Assembly: GCA_020425695.1 (NCBI GenBank)
Contig: JAGQRE010000029.1
Coordinates: 1 to 34,142, forward strand
DNA: 34,142 nucleotides
From: Planctomycetota bacterium
GTDB lineage: Bacteria; Planctomycetota; UBA8742; UBA2392
Reading direction: 5' to 3'
Shown here: in pieces, positions 1 to 8,150 of the stretch
How positions within the stretch are numbered: the stretch's first letter is position 1
Layout: the number at the start of each line of letters is the position of its first letter
Made by a program: the position numbers and the translations under genes
The notes under the pieces: generated by a model
The model's database searches: none
What the model was told of the DNA's origin: nothing
What the model saw: the letters and a program-made list of their open reading frames with translations, nothing else

Positions 1-922
1 GGAAGACTTGTTCAAGCGTCAGGCGCTCCGGCGCGAGTTCAGTCAGTTTAAGCCCCTTGCCCTGCACGAGCTCAAAGATGCTTTCGCAGGCCGCTCGGCT
101 GCCTTTCACGCCCCCGCCTACTTTCAGCGCGAAGCGTGAATAGCCGGTCGGCCCTTGTTCCATCTCTACGGTCGTGACGTTGGCGACGTTTCTTAATGGC
201 TCAGCCAGGCTCGCGTCGCCACCCTTGACTAGCAAACGCACGTTCTGGACGTCAGCCGCCCGTGCTGACAACTCATCGACAGTGCCGTCCGCAACTTTCT
301 TGCCACCGTTGATGATGACCAGGCGGTCCGCCACGGCCGTGGCTTCCTGCAGAATGTGCGTCGAGAAGATGATGCAACGCCCCTCGCGCAGGCGATTGAT
401 CAGCTTGCGTATTTCGACTATCTGCATCGGGTCAAGCCCTGATGTAGGCTCATCCAGTATCAGTACATCGGGATCGTGAATCAGCGCCTGCGCCAGACCC
501 GTACGCTGCTTGTAGCCTTTGGAAAGCTCGACGATGCGGGCCTTAAGCTTGTTCCGAAGACCACAATCACTGACAACAGTCTCAAGCCGGTCCTTGAGGT
601 TCGACCCGCGCAACCCGCGGGCGCGACCGGCGAATTTCAGGTAATCCTCAACCGTCATGTCGGTGTAAAGCGGCGGTGTCTCCGGCAGATAGCCGATACG
701 CTTGCGGACTTCATGCGGGAAGACGTGCACGTCATGCCCGCCGACTGTCGCGGTGCCTTCACTGGCGCTGATGTATGTCGTCAGCACCTTCATGGTGGTG
801 GATTTGCCGGCCCCGTTAGGGCCTAGAAAACCGAGCACTTCACCCTTGTCGACGTGGAATGAGACCTCGTCGAGGGCTTTGAAGCTGCCGTAGTACTTTG
901 TAATGCCCTTAACTTCGATCAT
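1..922 (-). CDS. ABC transporter ATP-binding protein, GldA-like (3' end outside window)
   Basis: This is the ATPase subunit of an ABC-2 type exporter; it hydrolyses ATP on the cytoplasmic face of a permease that is not in this window. Reading leftward from ATG at 922, 307 codons are visible and the frame is still open at the edge. Walker A (GPNGAGKST) lies at residues 34-42, the signature LSKGYKQR near 134, Walker B LILDEPTSGLD near 155 and the switch histidine in STHILQEA near 195. The stretch after about residue 220 is the variable C-terminal region of this family. The TGLAQALIHDPDVLILDEPTSGLDP style resembles GldA/CcmA-type ATPases, often followed by an ABC-2 permease and a GldG-like protein, which would lie to the left. 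The substrate cannot be told from sequence. No strong Shine-Dalgarno is seen before the ATG. Confidence 0.93.
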   Translation of the reverse strand, partial: MIEVKGITKYYGSFKALDEVSFHVDKGEVLGFLGPNGAGKSTTMKVLTTYISASEGTATVGGHDVHVFPHEVRKRIGYLPETPPLYTDMTVEDYLKFAGRARGLRGSNLKDRLETVVSDCGLRNKLKARIVELSKGYKQRTGLAQALIHDPDVLILDEPTSGLDPMQIVEIRKLINRLREGRCIIFSTHILQEATAVADRLVIINGGKKVADGTVDELSARAADVQNVRLLVKGGDASLAEPLRNVANVTTVEMEQGPTGYSRFALKVGGGVKGSRAACESIFELVQGKGLKLTELAPERLTLEQVF

Positions 923-996
923 TGGTGCGCGAATCTTATGTCCCTAAAGGGCAACTTCAACCGGGGCCGCTGTTCAGTCTTCTTTTATTAACTACG

Positions 997-1025
997 AAAG
1001 CGGATACACAAGGTAGTACCGCTTT
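997..1025. other. Hairpin in the leader of the sigma factor gene
   Basis: AAAGCGG (997-1003) pairs with CCGCTTT (1019-1025) around a 15-nt loop and is followed by a T-rich run. It looks like a weak terminator or attenuator. It lies upstream of the sigma factor start and downstream of no plus-strand gene in the window, so a leader role is possible. This is only a structural observation. Confidence 0.3.
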
Positions 1026-1082
1026 TGTTGGCTTTTCGTGCGGGAACTACCCGCGCCGATTGTCTCTTTATCAAGGAAGGGC

Positions 1083-1598
1083 ATGGCGCCCATAGTGCAG
1101 ACAGCACAGACCGTGGACTTCACGGCGTTTGCCCGTCGCGTCGAAACGCGTCTGGTAAGCTATCTATGCTACCTGTTGGGCCATACCGGCGAGGGCGAAG
1201 AACTGTTTCAGGAAACGCTGCTGCGCGCCCACCGCGAATGGAAACAAGTAAAAGCGATGGAAAACCCGGAAGCATGGGTCTTTCGCGTGGCGCGCAACCT
1301 GGCCATGAATCAGCTAAAGCGCCGCAGCGTTGAACGTCGAGCTCTCAAGCTGCGACCAGAACCGGATGATGTTGCGCCTCAAACGCCTGCAGAGGGTGAG
1401 GAAACAAGAGCGGCTGTGCAGTCAGCGCTCGAAACATTGCCGCTTGACCAACGTGAAGCCGTCTGCCTGAAAGTCTGGGGCGAATGCAGCTGGGTCCAGA
1501 TCGGGCAGACTCTTGGCGTTTCTGAGGACACCGCCGCAAGGCTTTTCGCACGTGGATTACAGGCGATCGCACCGCGCCTGAAGGAACTGTCGCCATGA
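1083..1598 (+). CDS. RNA polymerase sigma factor, ECF/sigma-70 family
   Basis: This alternative sigma factor of 171 residues directs RNA polymerase to a specific promoter set. Region 2 spans roughly residues 10-80: helix-rich, with the GEGEELFQETLLRAHREW segment that binds core polymerase and the W-x-FRVARNLAMNQLKRR segment for -10 recognition. Region 4 spans about 105-170 and ends in the helix-turn-helix SWVQIGQTLGVSEDTAARLFARGL. No region 1.1 or 3 is present, as expected for ECF factors. ATG 1083 is chosen because AAGGAAGG lies just upstream; an in-frame GTG at 1038 has no ribosome site. The stop overlaps the start of the next gene by 4 nt (ATGA). This translational coupling is typical of a sigma/anti-sigma pair. 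The stimulus is unknown. Confidence 0.9.
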   Translation: MAPIVQTAQTVDFTAFARRVETRLVSYLCYLLGHTGEGEELFQETLLRAHREWKQVKAMENPEAWVFRVARNLAMNQLKRRSVERRALKLRPEPDDVAPQTPAEGEETRAAVQSALETLPLDQREAVCLKVWGECSWVQIGQTLGVSEDTAARLFARGLQAIAPRLKELSP

Positions 1599-2413
1599 AC
1601 GACGAGAATCTCATCCACAATGCAAGCAAAGCCGCCGGTGAGCCTCTCGGCGACGTTACGGACAGCAGTGAGTTGTCTGAATTGACCAACGCCGTGGCCG
1701 TGCTCAAGAGTTCGACGCTGGAGCACGACCCTCGACGCATCAGAGAACTGGAAGAACAGACGGCAGATCAGGCCCGTATTGTCCACCTTGGACACTTCGC
1801 CGCAGCGGCCGTGGTCTTCTTCTGTATCGGTCTGGTGGTCCTGTTCAAAGTCGGTTTCACTCCGCCCGAGAACCCCTTGCCCATTGCGGGAGAGAACAAG
1901 CCGACGCCCGAAACCACGGTGCCTGCAAACAAACAGGACCCACCGCAGCAGGTGTACGAGCGCCCTGCATGGATCACACAACAGGCCACCATCGTTGCGA
2001 ACACCAAGATCAAAGAAGTCGTGCCCTCGCCGGGTGGCATCGGCATGGGCGGAGGCGCAGGTGGGGGAAGTACGGGAAGCGCCGGTGCTGCAGGCTCAAG
2101 GTACGCCTTCACCGTTTTCAAGCCGGCGCAAGCTCCGCCCGGAATGAAGCTGAAAACGAAAACCATGTTACGCGGCAAGGCCACCGATACGGGCTTTGAC
2201 CTATTCCGACAGGAGTTTGAAGGCAACGGGCGCGTGCTGTTAGTGCTGCAAGCTGCTGAGAGTCCTGAATCTACAGCAGCCCTGAGTTCTGTCGGGCTTC
2301 CGGGAAATGCCTTCAGCTTCGTGCGAGATGGCACCGTCGTGTTGTTGGTGTCAAACAGTCTCGCGACGTTTGAATTGGAAACGCTCGCCGACACCATGGT
2401 TGAGCTGCGCTGA
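1595..2413 (+). CDS. Single-pass membrane protein, probable anti-sigma factor
   Basis: No family is recognised over the full 272 residues. The protein has an acidic N-terminal cytosolic part of about 65 residues, one membrane span around 68-88 (alanine-, valine- and phenylalanine-rich), then a proline-rich stretch and a glycine-rich linker near 148-170. A C-terminal domain of about 100 residues follows, rich in beta-strand-like sequence and predicted to lie outside the membrane. Its start overlaps the sigma factor stop by 4 nt, so the two are almost certainly co-translated. By analogy with known ECF operons, the N-terminal part may bind and silence the sigma factor while the outer domain senses a signal. 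No zinc-binding HxxxCxxC anti-sigma motif is visible, so this role is inferred from context only. Confidence 0.7.
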   Translation: MNDENLIHNASKAAGEPLGDVTDSSELSELTNAVAVLKSSTLEHDPRRIRELEEQTADQARIVHLGHFAAAAVVFFCIGLVVLFKVGFTPPENPLPIAGENKPTPETTVPANKQDPPQQVYERPAWITQQATIVANTKIKEVVPSPGGIGMGGGAGGGSTGSAGAAGSRYAFTVFKPAQAPPGMKLKTKTMLRGKATDTGFDLFRQEFEGNGRVLLVLQAAESPESTAALSSVGLPGNAFSFVRDGTVVLLVSNSLATFELETLADTMVELR

Positions 2414-2489
2414 TTGTCGCTGTCTTCTTTTTCTGAAACGGATCGATCAAGCTGTGCGTTACAGACAGGGACCTCAAGCGAACTGGGTC

Positions 2490-2517
2490 TTGACACAGTT
2501 CCGGCGGACGGTATTTC
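2490..2517 (+). promoter_or_regulatory. Sigma-70-like promoter of tRNA-Lys
   Basis: A perfect -35 box TTGACA (2490-2495) is followed after 16 nt by TATTTC (2512-2517). The tRNA begins 33 nt after the -10 box, which fits a short 5' leader. It is the only plausible promoter in the 137-nt gap after the membrane protein gene. Confidence 0.6.
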
Positions 2518-2550
2518 TAGGCCCCTCGCAACGCGAGTGATTGACAACAA

Positions 2551-2626
<76 letters not shown>

Positions 2627-2631
2627 ATGCC

Positions 2632-2665
2632 AAAGCAGCCCAAGACGTTTGTCTTGGGCTGCTTT
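2632..2665. terminator. Rho-independent terminator after tRNA-Lys, bidirectional
   Basis: A perfect 15-bp stem (2632-2646 with 2651-2665) closes a GTTT loop. The stem ends in AAA and TTT, so it can work for the tRNA on the plus strand and for the radical SAM gene, which ends at 2687 on the minus strand. Confidence 0.85.
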
Positions 2666-2686
2666 GTGTTGAAGCTGATTGCCTGA

Positions 2687-4258
2687 CTACTTGCTGGACT
2701 CGGCCATTTTGGCCTCTAGCTCTTCGTCGCTCACCTGGGTCAGGTCGGCGGCGTTGGTCTTCATGTCCTGGTGCTCTACGGCGCGTGACAGCACTTCGGC
2801 GCGTGTCGCACCGCTCTGCTTGCCCTTGAACGGTTTGCTCAGCAGCGTGTAGATGTCCTTGGCCGGCATGTACTTCAGGAAGCGACGCAGCAGCGTGAAT
2901 GTCTGGAAAGGATGCAGAAACAGCTTGCGGAAGAACAGGCTGCGTAGGCCTTTCGCGCGTACTCTGTTGATGTCCGGCCCCTTCATGCAGGTCGGATCGA
3001 TCTCGCTGCACTTGAAGTACTTGTACCAGTCTTCCTGATCGTTCACCAAACCACGCGCCATGTACTCGTGCCACAGTGGCGTACCGCGGTAGACGCAGAG
3101 GCGGTTGAAGCCGAAGGTGTCCAGCGGCAGACGCGCTGCGAACTTGAACGTCTTCTTCATGTCCTCTTCGGTCTCGTCCGGGTTGCCGACGACAAAGAAC
3201 CCGTGCACGATTTCGATACCGGCCTTCTTGGCGTTCTTGACCGCGACTTCAATCTGCTCAAGCGTTTGCTGCTTCTTAAGTCGGTCCAGAATCTTCTGGC
3301 TGCCGCTTTCGATTCCGAACATTACGATGCGGCAGTTCGCCTTGGCCATCAGCGGGAACAGCTTCTGTACGACGCTGTCAACGCGACCCTCCACGCCCCA
3401 TTTGACCGTAATGCCTTCGCGGATGATGCCTTCGCAGATGGCCTCAATGCGTTTGGGTTGCAACAGGAAGTGATCATCCACAAAGTAGACGCTGCCGACG
3501 CCCTGCTTCTGCAGCACCTTAAACTCTTCGACGACGCTCTCGGCACTGCGATAGCGCCACTTGCCTTCATTGAAGATCGGGATGTCGCAGAATACGCAAG
3601 GCCACGGGCAGCCGCGGCTGGTCTGCATCGTGGTGAACTTGTCTTTCGACAGAATCACCGGAACGTCCAGCGGCATACTCTCGACGAAGTCTAGCTTCAG
3701 GCTCTCACGGTCCGGGAACGGCCACTGGTCAAGCTCACGCTCAAGCTTGCGGTCCGGGTTGTGAACAATCTTGCCGTCCTTCTGCCAGGTTAAGCCAAGC
3801 ACGCTGGACGGGTCTTCAAAGTTGTCCAGCAGGTCCAGGATCAGTTGCTCACCGTCGCCGCGGCACACGAAGTCGACGTACGGGCACTGTTCTTTCACCT
3901 GCAAAGCGTTCAGGGTTGCAAACACTCCGCCGAAGGCCAGCTTGGCGTCCGGTACTTCGCTTCGGATCAAGCGCGCCATCAGCTTCGCGTAGGGATAGCT
4001 GGTGGTGCTCAGGAAGCTGAGCCCAATCAGATCCGGCTTCTGCTCCTTGATTGCCTCAATGATCTTGTCATTGGGAGTCTCAGGATTCGCTTGGTCGAAC
4101 ATGATGCACTCGTGCCCGTTTTTCTTCAGCACGGATGACAGCGACATAATGCCGATTGGCGGAAAGCCCATAACCTGGATGTTGCCGGTGGGACCGCGTT
4201 CGCCTTGCTGCAGGGCGTAAAACTGCGGGTCACGGATATGAATCAGGAGTACTCGCAC
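2687..4258 (-). CDS. B12-binding domain radical SAM protein
   Basis: This enzyme of 523 residues joins an N-terminal cobalamin-binding Rossmann domain (about 1-150, with the PPIGIMSLSSVLKKNGHE start typical of the class) to a radical SAM TIM barrel. The cluster-binding motif CPWPCVFC gives C217, C221 and C224 as ligands of the [4Fe-4S] centre that cleaves S-adenosylmethionine. Later conserved pieces include FVDDHFLL and a GIESGSQ-like stretch near 317. The family contains methyltransferases and ring-forming enzymes (BchE, HpnP, HpnR); the substrate here cannot be named. GTG 4258 is chosen because GAGAAGG lies 7 nt upstream; TTG 4264 sits almost on the ribosome site. The gene is transcribed alone and ends at the shared terminator near 2632-2665. 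Confidence 0.93.
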   Translation of the reverse strand: MRVLLIHIRDPQFYALQQGERGPTGNIQVMGFPPIGIMSLSSVLKKNGHECIMFDQANPETPNDKIIEAIKEQKPDLIGLSFLSTTSYPYAKLMARLIRSEVPDAKLAFGGVFATLNALQVKEQCPYVDFVCRGDGEQLILDLLDNFEDPSSVLGLTWQKDGKIVHNPDRKLERELDQWPFPDRESLKLDFVESMPLDVPVILSKDKFTTMQTSRGCPWPCVFCDIPIFNEGKWRYRSAESVVEEFKVLQKQGVGSVYFVDDHFLLQPKRIEAICEGIIREGITVKWGVEGRVDSVVQKLFPLMAKANCRIVMFGIESGSQKILDRLKKQQTLEQIEVAVKNAKKAGIEIVHGFFVVGNPDETEEDMKKTFKFAARLPLDTFGFNRLCVYRGTPLWHEYMARGLVNDQEDWYKYFKCSEIDPTCMKGPDINRVRAKGLRSLFFRKLFLHPFQTFTLLRRFLKYMPAKDIYTLLSKPFKGKQSGATRAEVLSRAVEHQDMKTNAADLTQVSDEELEAKMAESSK

Positions 4259-4447
4259 GTACAAACCTTCTCAGGGCTGGAAAGAAAGACCCTCGGATCG
4301 CCCGGGAATCAACAAGGACGTACGGATACTGTCAGTTTCTGACGCATCCTGCCACGGAATACCGCGTCGATCACCAAATTGATTGACAGCTTATGTTATG
4401 TGGAGTGGCGACTTTATTCATCCAGTTCAAGCTGGCGACTGCGCAGT

Positions 4448-4720
4448 TCACTTGACCCCAAATCGTCTTCTCGAACGCGTACTGGCCTTCTGACGTTCGA
4501 CATCGCGGTTCTTGGGTTCCGCGTTGGTTGTGAGGCTGACAAGCAATTCCCTGGCTACGGCGCTAACCTGCTCGACGGCGCGCTCGAACGGTTCCAGATT
4601 CGCTGCGCTGGGACGTGTGAAACCACTCAGCTTTCGCACGAACTGCAGTGCTGCATCGTGGACTTCTTCGTCCGTCGCGGGTGGGTCAAAATTGAACAAG
4701 GTTCTGATGTTGCGACACAT
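4448..4720 (-). CDS. DUF2277 family protein
   Basis: This is a small cytosolic protein of 90 residues. It begins with MCRNIRTLFNFDPPATDEE and contains ALQFVRKLSGF and PSAAN, the hallmark order of the widely conserved DUF2277 family, and its length matches. The conserved Cys2 and the arginine-rich tail are present. The function is unknown. GGAGG lies 6 nt before the ATG, which fixes the start. It stands alone between the radical SAM gene and a divergent exported-protein gene. Confidence 0.9.
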   Translation of the reverse strand: MCRNIRTLFNFDPPATDEEVHDAALQFVRKLSGFTRPSAANLEPFERAVEQVSAVARELLVSLTTNAEPKNRDVERQKASTRSRRRFGVK

Positions 4721-4839
4721 GCGTAGCCTCCGGCACGTATACTAGCAGCCGAGCGACAGTTTTTTGGCGGGAGAATGCCCGCTCAACTTGCGTTACAGTA
4801 TTGCGGGTTTTGTGTACTGCCTATTGGCCGGAGATTTCG

Positions 4840-5259
4840 ATGCGATCCTCTTTCACAATCTTTCTACTGGGGCTGGTTCTTGGTTCGACCATGGGAATCG
4901 GCGGGATCTGGACGCAAGTCGTCAAACCGGCCTATGAGCAGATCAACAACCTTCAACAAGAACACGGTGTCATGAAAGGCGCTCTGGCCGAAGCCGGAGA
5001 GACCCTGCGCGAGGTCGCGGAAGAATTACGTAGTGAGTCCCCGGACAGTGACGAAGGTTCTGCACCTACGCCCATACCAACCGGCAGCATCTTTCCACGC
5101 AACGGCGGCAGTGGCGTTGTCCCGAGCGGCGTGTCACCAACGACGCGAGAAAGTACCCAACCATCCGATAGTAGCACGCGATCAAAGCCGCGCGCTCTAG
5201 CCAGCAGGCTTGAGAGCCTCGCGAGCAAGTTGGACGAGGTACAAAAGGCCGAAAAGTAG
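4840..5259 (+). CDS. Membrane-anchored hypothetical protein with coiled coil
   Basis: No family is recognised for this 139-residue protein. An N-terminal hydrophobic segment (about residues 4-24, with a GLVLGSTMGIGG core) should anchor it in the inner membrane or serve as a signal. Residues 30-65 and 115-139 are charged heptad-like helices. The middle is a low-complexity serine-, threonine- and proline-rich linker. ATG 4840 is chosen because GGAG lies about 7 nt upstream and the hydrophobic segment then sits at the N-terminus; an earlier in-frame TTG at 4801 would only add a non-conserved-looking extension. A gene with EF-hands follows 53 nt later and may be co-transcribed. Confidence 0.65.
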   Translation: MRSSFTIFLLGLVLGSTMGIGGIWTQVVKPAYEQINNLQQEHGVMKGALAEAGETLREVAEELRSESPDSDEGSAPTPIPTGSIFPRNGGSGVVPSGVSPTTRESTQPSDSSTRSKPRALASRLESLASKLDEVQKAEK

Positions 5260-5312
5260 CGCTACTTATTGCGGGCACTCGTGTTTCATTCACATCCCCA
5301 ATGAGGTGAGAG

Positions 5313-6638
5313 ATGCGAGTTTTGACCGCCCTGATCATCGCCAGCCTATCCCTGGCAAGCGTGCTGGCTCAAGACGCCAAGCCTGCGGAACCAGCCGATG
5401 AGGCGCCCGAAGTCGAGTTGACCGAAGATGCCCAGCTTATCCTCGAGAAGCTGGATAAAAACGACGACGGCAAAATTAGCGAGAGTGAATTGCCGCAGCG
5501 TGGGCGCAAGCTCTACATGCGTTTCGACACTGACGGCGACGGCGTACTATCAGGTGATGAGCTGAACAAGGCCGCAAACGCTGCCGCCGATCTCAAAAGC
5601 AAAGCCGTTAAGCGCACCAAAGACAAAGTCGCAAGCGGCATGAAAGAAAATTACGAGCCCGATGAAGCCAGTGGTCTCTACCTGGATGCCGCACGTGACT
5701 ACAACCGTCTTACTAACGGCGAAGCTCTCTACGTCATGAAAGACGGCAAGTTCATCTATGAGGGCTACGACAACGGCTATGACAAAGCCGAGGAACATCA
5801 ACTCGCGAGCGGCACGAAGTCGTACAACGGCATCATCGCCGCCTGCGCAGTTGAAGATGAGTTGATCGAGTGGGATGAACTGGTCTGCAACACAGTCACC
5901 GAGTGGAAGGACGACCCGCGCCTGAGCAAGATCACCGTGCGCATGTTACTGAGCCTTTGCGCGGGGCTCCCGCCGGAACAGGACGCCCTGCAAGGCTTCC
6001 AGACCCAGAACAAGTACGAGTACGCAATCGGGCTCAAGTGCAAGTACGAGCCGGGCAAGAAATTTGAGTATGGACCCGCGCAGTACTTCGCGTGGGGCGA
6101 GTTCATGCGGCGTAAACTGGCGAACAGCGAGAGCTTCAAGGACATGAACCTGACAGACTACTTCATGCACCGCATCGGTGACGCGATCGGCATCAAGCAA
6201 ACCTGGCGAACCGACCGCGCGGGCAACCCCGCAACGCCGCACGGCGTATTCGTCACGGCCGGTGAGTGGGCGAAGTTTGGTGAGTTCGTTCGAATGGGCG
6301 GGAAAGTCGGCGACAAACAGCTGCTTAAGACAGAACTGATGGACGAATGCTTCAAGCCAAGCCCGTGCAATGCCGGGTACGGATTGACCTGGTGGCTCGC
6401 CGGCAGCGACAGCAGTGACGGCGACACCGGTGGGGGCGCAAAGGACGCACAAGGGCGCAGCGCCGGCGAAACACCAAAGTGGATGCCCAGCGACCTCGTG
6501 TTCGCAGCGGGGAAAGGCACGCAGCGCCTGTTCATTTCACGAAAGCTCGGGCTGACCATCGTTCGTTTCGCTGACGACAAAGACACTTTCGACAACAACG
6601 AATTCTTGAGTTGGCTGCTTCGCGGCAAAGCGAACTAG
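5313..6638 (+). CDS. Exported EF-hand serine hydrolase, beta-lactamase-like (class C fold)
   Basis: The 441-residue protein starts with a signal peptide (cleavage near the ASVLAQ/D junction, about residue 20). Two EF-hand calcium loops follow: D48-E59 (DKNDDGKISESE) and D72-E83 (DTDGDGVLSGDE), both with canonical ligands. From about residue 120 it resembles the serine beta-lactamase/penicillin-binding (AmpC-like) family: S166-G-T-K169 is the SxxK nucleophile motif, Y253-G-P fills the Y-x-N position, and a GKGTQ segment near 405 is at the place of the K(T/S)G box. Such proteins usually act as esterases or peptidases rather than antibiotic-degrading enzymes. The EF-hands suggest calcium-dependent stability in the periplasm. 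GAGGTGAG stands just upstream of the ATG. Confidence 0.88.
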   Translation: MRVLTALIIASLSLASVLAQDAKPAEPADEAPEVELTEDAQLILEKLDKNDDGKISESELPQRGRKLYMRFDTDGDGVLSGDELNKAANAAADLKSKAVKRTKDKVASGMKENYEPDEASGLYLDAARDYNRLTNGEALYVMKDGKFIYEGYDNGYDKAEEHQLASGTKSYNGIIAACAVEDELIEWDELVCNTVTEWKDDPRLSKITVRMLLSLCAGLPPEQDALQGFQTQNKYEYAIGLKCKYEPGKKFEYGPAQYFAWGEFMRRKLANSESFKDMNLTDYFMHRIGDAIGIKQTWRTDRAGNPATPHGVFVTAGEWAKFGEFVRMGGKVGDKQLLKTELMDECFKPSPCNAGYGLTWWLAGSDSSDGDTGGGAKDAQGRSAGETPKWMPSDLVFAAGKGTQRLFISRKLGLTIVRFADDKDTFDNNEFLSWLLRGKAN

Positions 6639-6747
6639 GTTCTTCGAACCATTGCCCACTGCTAACCCGTGCGAATCCAACTCGCTTCTGGCGGCATCCA
6701 GTTGAGGACATACACTGTCCGAAATGTCACCACTACTGGAGGTCGCT

Positions 6748-8031
6748 ATGATACTTGCCCGCTTTGGTTCGGCAGTACTGCTGTTGTTGGCGCTTTCTCT
6801 TCACGCTGGAGTGGTAGCCCAGCCAGCCGATACCTCCTCCTCTACAAAGTTGAAACAGGCAATCGCGAAGGAACTTGTCTCCGCAGCCGACGCGGCCTCC
6901 GACAACGGTCAGAACGCAACAGCCGCTGAGTTTCTCAACGAAGCGTTGGTGCTCGTCCCAGAAGACCGGAAGGCAGCCAAAGCACTTGAAAAGCTGGACA
7001 ATGAGCAAAATAGCGAGGACGCCGACGCCGTCGCCAAGTACGAAAAGAAGGTCAACAAGGCGCTGAAGAAGGCGGCCAACGGCTACTGCCAATTGTTCAG
7101 CGAGCTAATCACCGACAAGGACCGCACAACGGTCAACGCTTGGCTTGCACGGGCGTTTGAACTGCATGCTGAAACCGCCAACGACTGGGTTGAGAGTGAG
7201 TATCGAACCCTATACGGCAAGAAGGACTTCGGCGAAGTTTACCGTCTGCTCAATCTCGCACAGTTGCACCCAACCGGCGACGAGAAGAAAGACGTGGCTC
7301 GCGAGTCAGTACTGACTGAGTGTGTCGCCGACCTGAGTGTTCGTAGCCCGCTTCTGATGCAGTGTCGCGACCACGACATGAACTACTACATCTCACTGCC
7401 GGCCGGCTGGACCAAGGACAAAGAGTGGCCGATCTACGTGACGCAAGAAGGTGCTGGCAGCAACTTCCAGGGCATGAACCGCGCCGCGGCCAAAGGCAAC
7501 AAAGAGTTCATCATCATCACCTGCTGCACGTTCAGCAACACGAACTCGCTGGATGGCCAGGCGAAGAAGTACCCCTACACGCAGGAGTTTCTCGACGAGT
7601 GGTCGGGCAACCGTCTCGCTTTTGATGAGCCGGGCTTGTTGGCGGTGATGAAGGAAGTTCGCGAGCTATACAACGGCACTGAAAAGATCTGCATTACGGG
7701 CTACAGCGGCGGCGGGATTCTGACGTGGCACATGGTGTTCAAGCACCCGGACAAGGTCATCGCAGCCGTGCCGGCCTGCGGCAACTTTGCGGGTGCACAA
7801 GAAATCAGCGACGACGCCGAGGCCAAGAAGAAGATCATTGTGCATGCGTACCAAGGCGAGAAAGACCAGCACAAAGAAACCATGCTGGACGCCCAGTGGG
7901 AATCCGCGTTGAAACTTGCGAAAGACAATGGTTACGAGAACGTCAGCCGTGACATCATTCCGGGCGGCCACATCGCCTGCCACCAGCAGGCCCGGGAAGT
8001 GTTTCTCAAAGCCTGCGGAATCGAAGAATAG
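6748..8031 (+). CDS. Exported alpha/beta-hydrolase (esterase / PHB depolymerase-like)
   Basis: This 427-residue secreted hydrolase has a signal peptide (about 1-25, ending in GVVAQ). A helical, lysine- and alanine-rich region with a TPR-like pattern (about 25-190) comes next, then an alpha/beta-hydrolase domain. The nucleophile elbow G-Y-S-G-G-G places Ser at residue 320. Asp373 in GEKDQH and His408 in GGHIACH complete a plausible triad. The oxyanion region EGAGSNFQG precedes it. The arrangement resembles the LpqC/PHB-depolymerase and feruloyl-esterase group; the substrate is not known. ATG 6748 is chosen over 6724 because GGAGGT lies 4 nt upstream and the signal peptide then starts properly. 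It precedes the selenoprotein gene by 119 nt on the same strand. Confidence 0.88.
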   Translation: MILARFGSAVLLLLALSLHAGVVAQPADTSSSTKLKQAIAKELVSAADAASDNGQNATAAEFLNEALVLVPEDRKAAKALEKLDNEQNSEDADAVAKYEKKVNKALKKAANGYCQLFSELITDKDRTTVNAWLARAFELHAETANDWVESEYRTLYGKKDFGEVYRLLNLAQLHPTGDEKKDVARESVLTECVADLSVRSPLLMQCRDHDMNYYISLPAGWTKDKEWPIYVTQEGAGSNFQGMNRAAAKGNKEFIIITCCTFSNTNSLDGQAKKYPYTQEFLDEWSGNRLAFDEPGLLAVMKEVRELYNGTEKICITGYSGGGILTWHMVFKHPDKVIAAVPACGNFAGAQEISDDAEAKKKIIVHAYQGEKDQHKETMLDAQWESALKLAKDNGYENVSRDIIPGGHIACHQQAREVFLKACGIEE

Positions 8032-8109
8032 CCAGAAATGTGTGCCAACGACCAAACGCTTCGGGTTGGTTGGAATCGGCGCGGGCGGTGCGCTGTTGTG
8101 TACACTGTA

Positions 8110-8125
8110 CCGGACGTGTGTCCGG
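8110..8125 (+). promoter_or_regulatory. Inverted repeat upstream of the selenoprotein gene
   Basis: CCGGAC (8110-8115) and GTCCGG (8120-8125) form a perfect 6-bp hairpin with a GTGT loop, 25 nt before the ATG at 8151. There is no T-run, so it is a poor terminator. It could be an operator or leader structure. This is a structural observation only. Confidence 0.35.
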
Positions 8126-8150
8126 CGATGATCAGTTTAGGAGTGCACGC

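Noticed and set aside
3068..3694. Plus-strand frame (208 codons) opposite the radical SAM gene
   Set aside because: Antisense to the catalytic half of a clear radical SAM enzyme; no start signal or domain.
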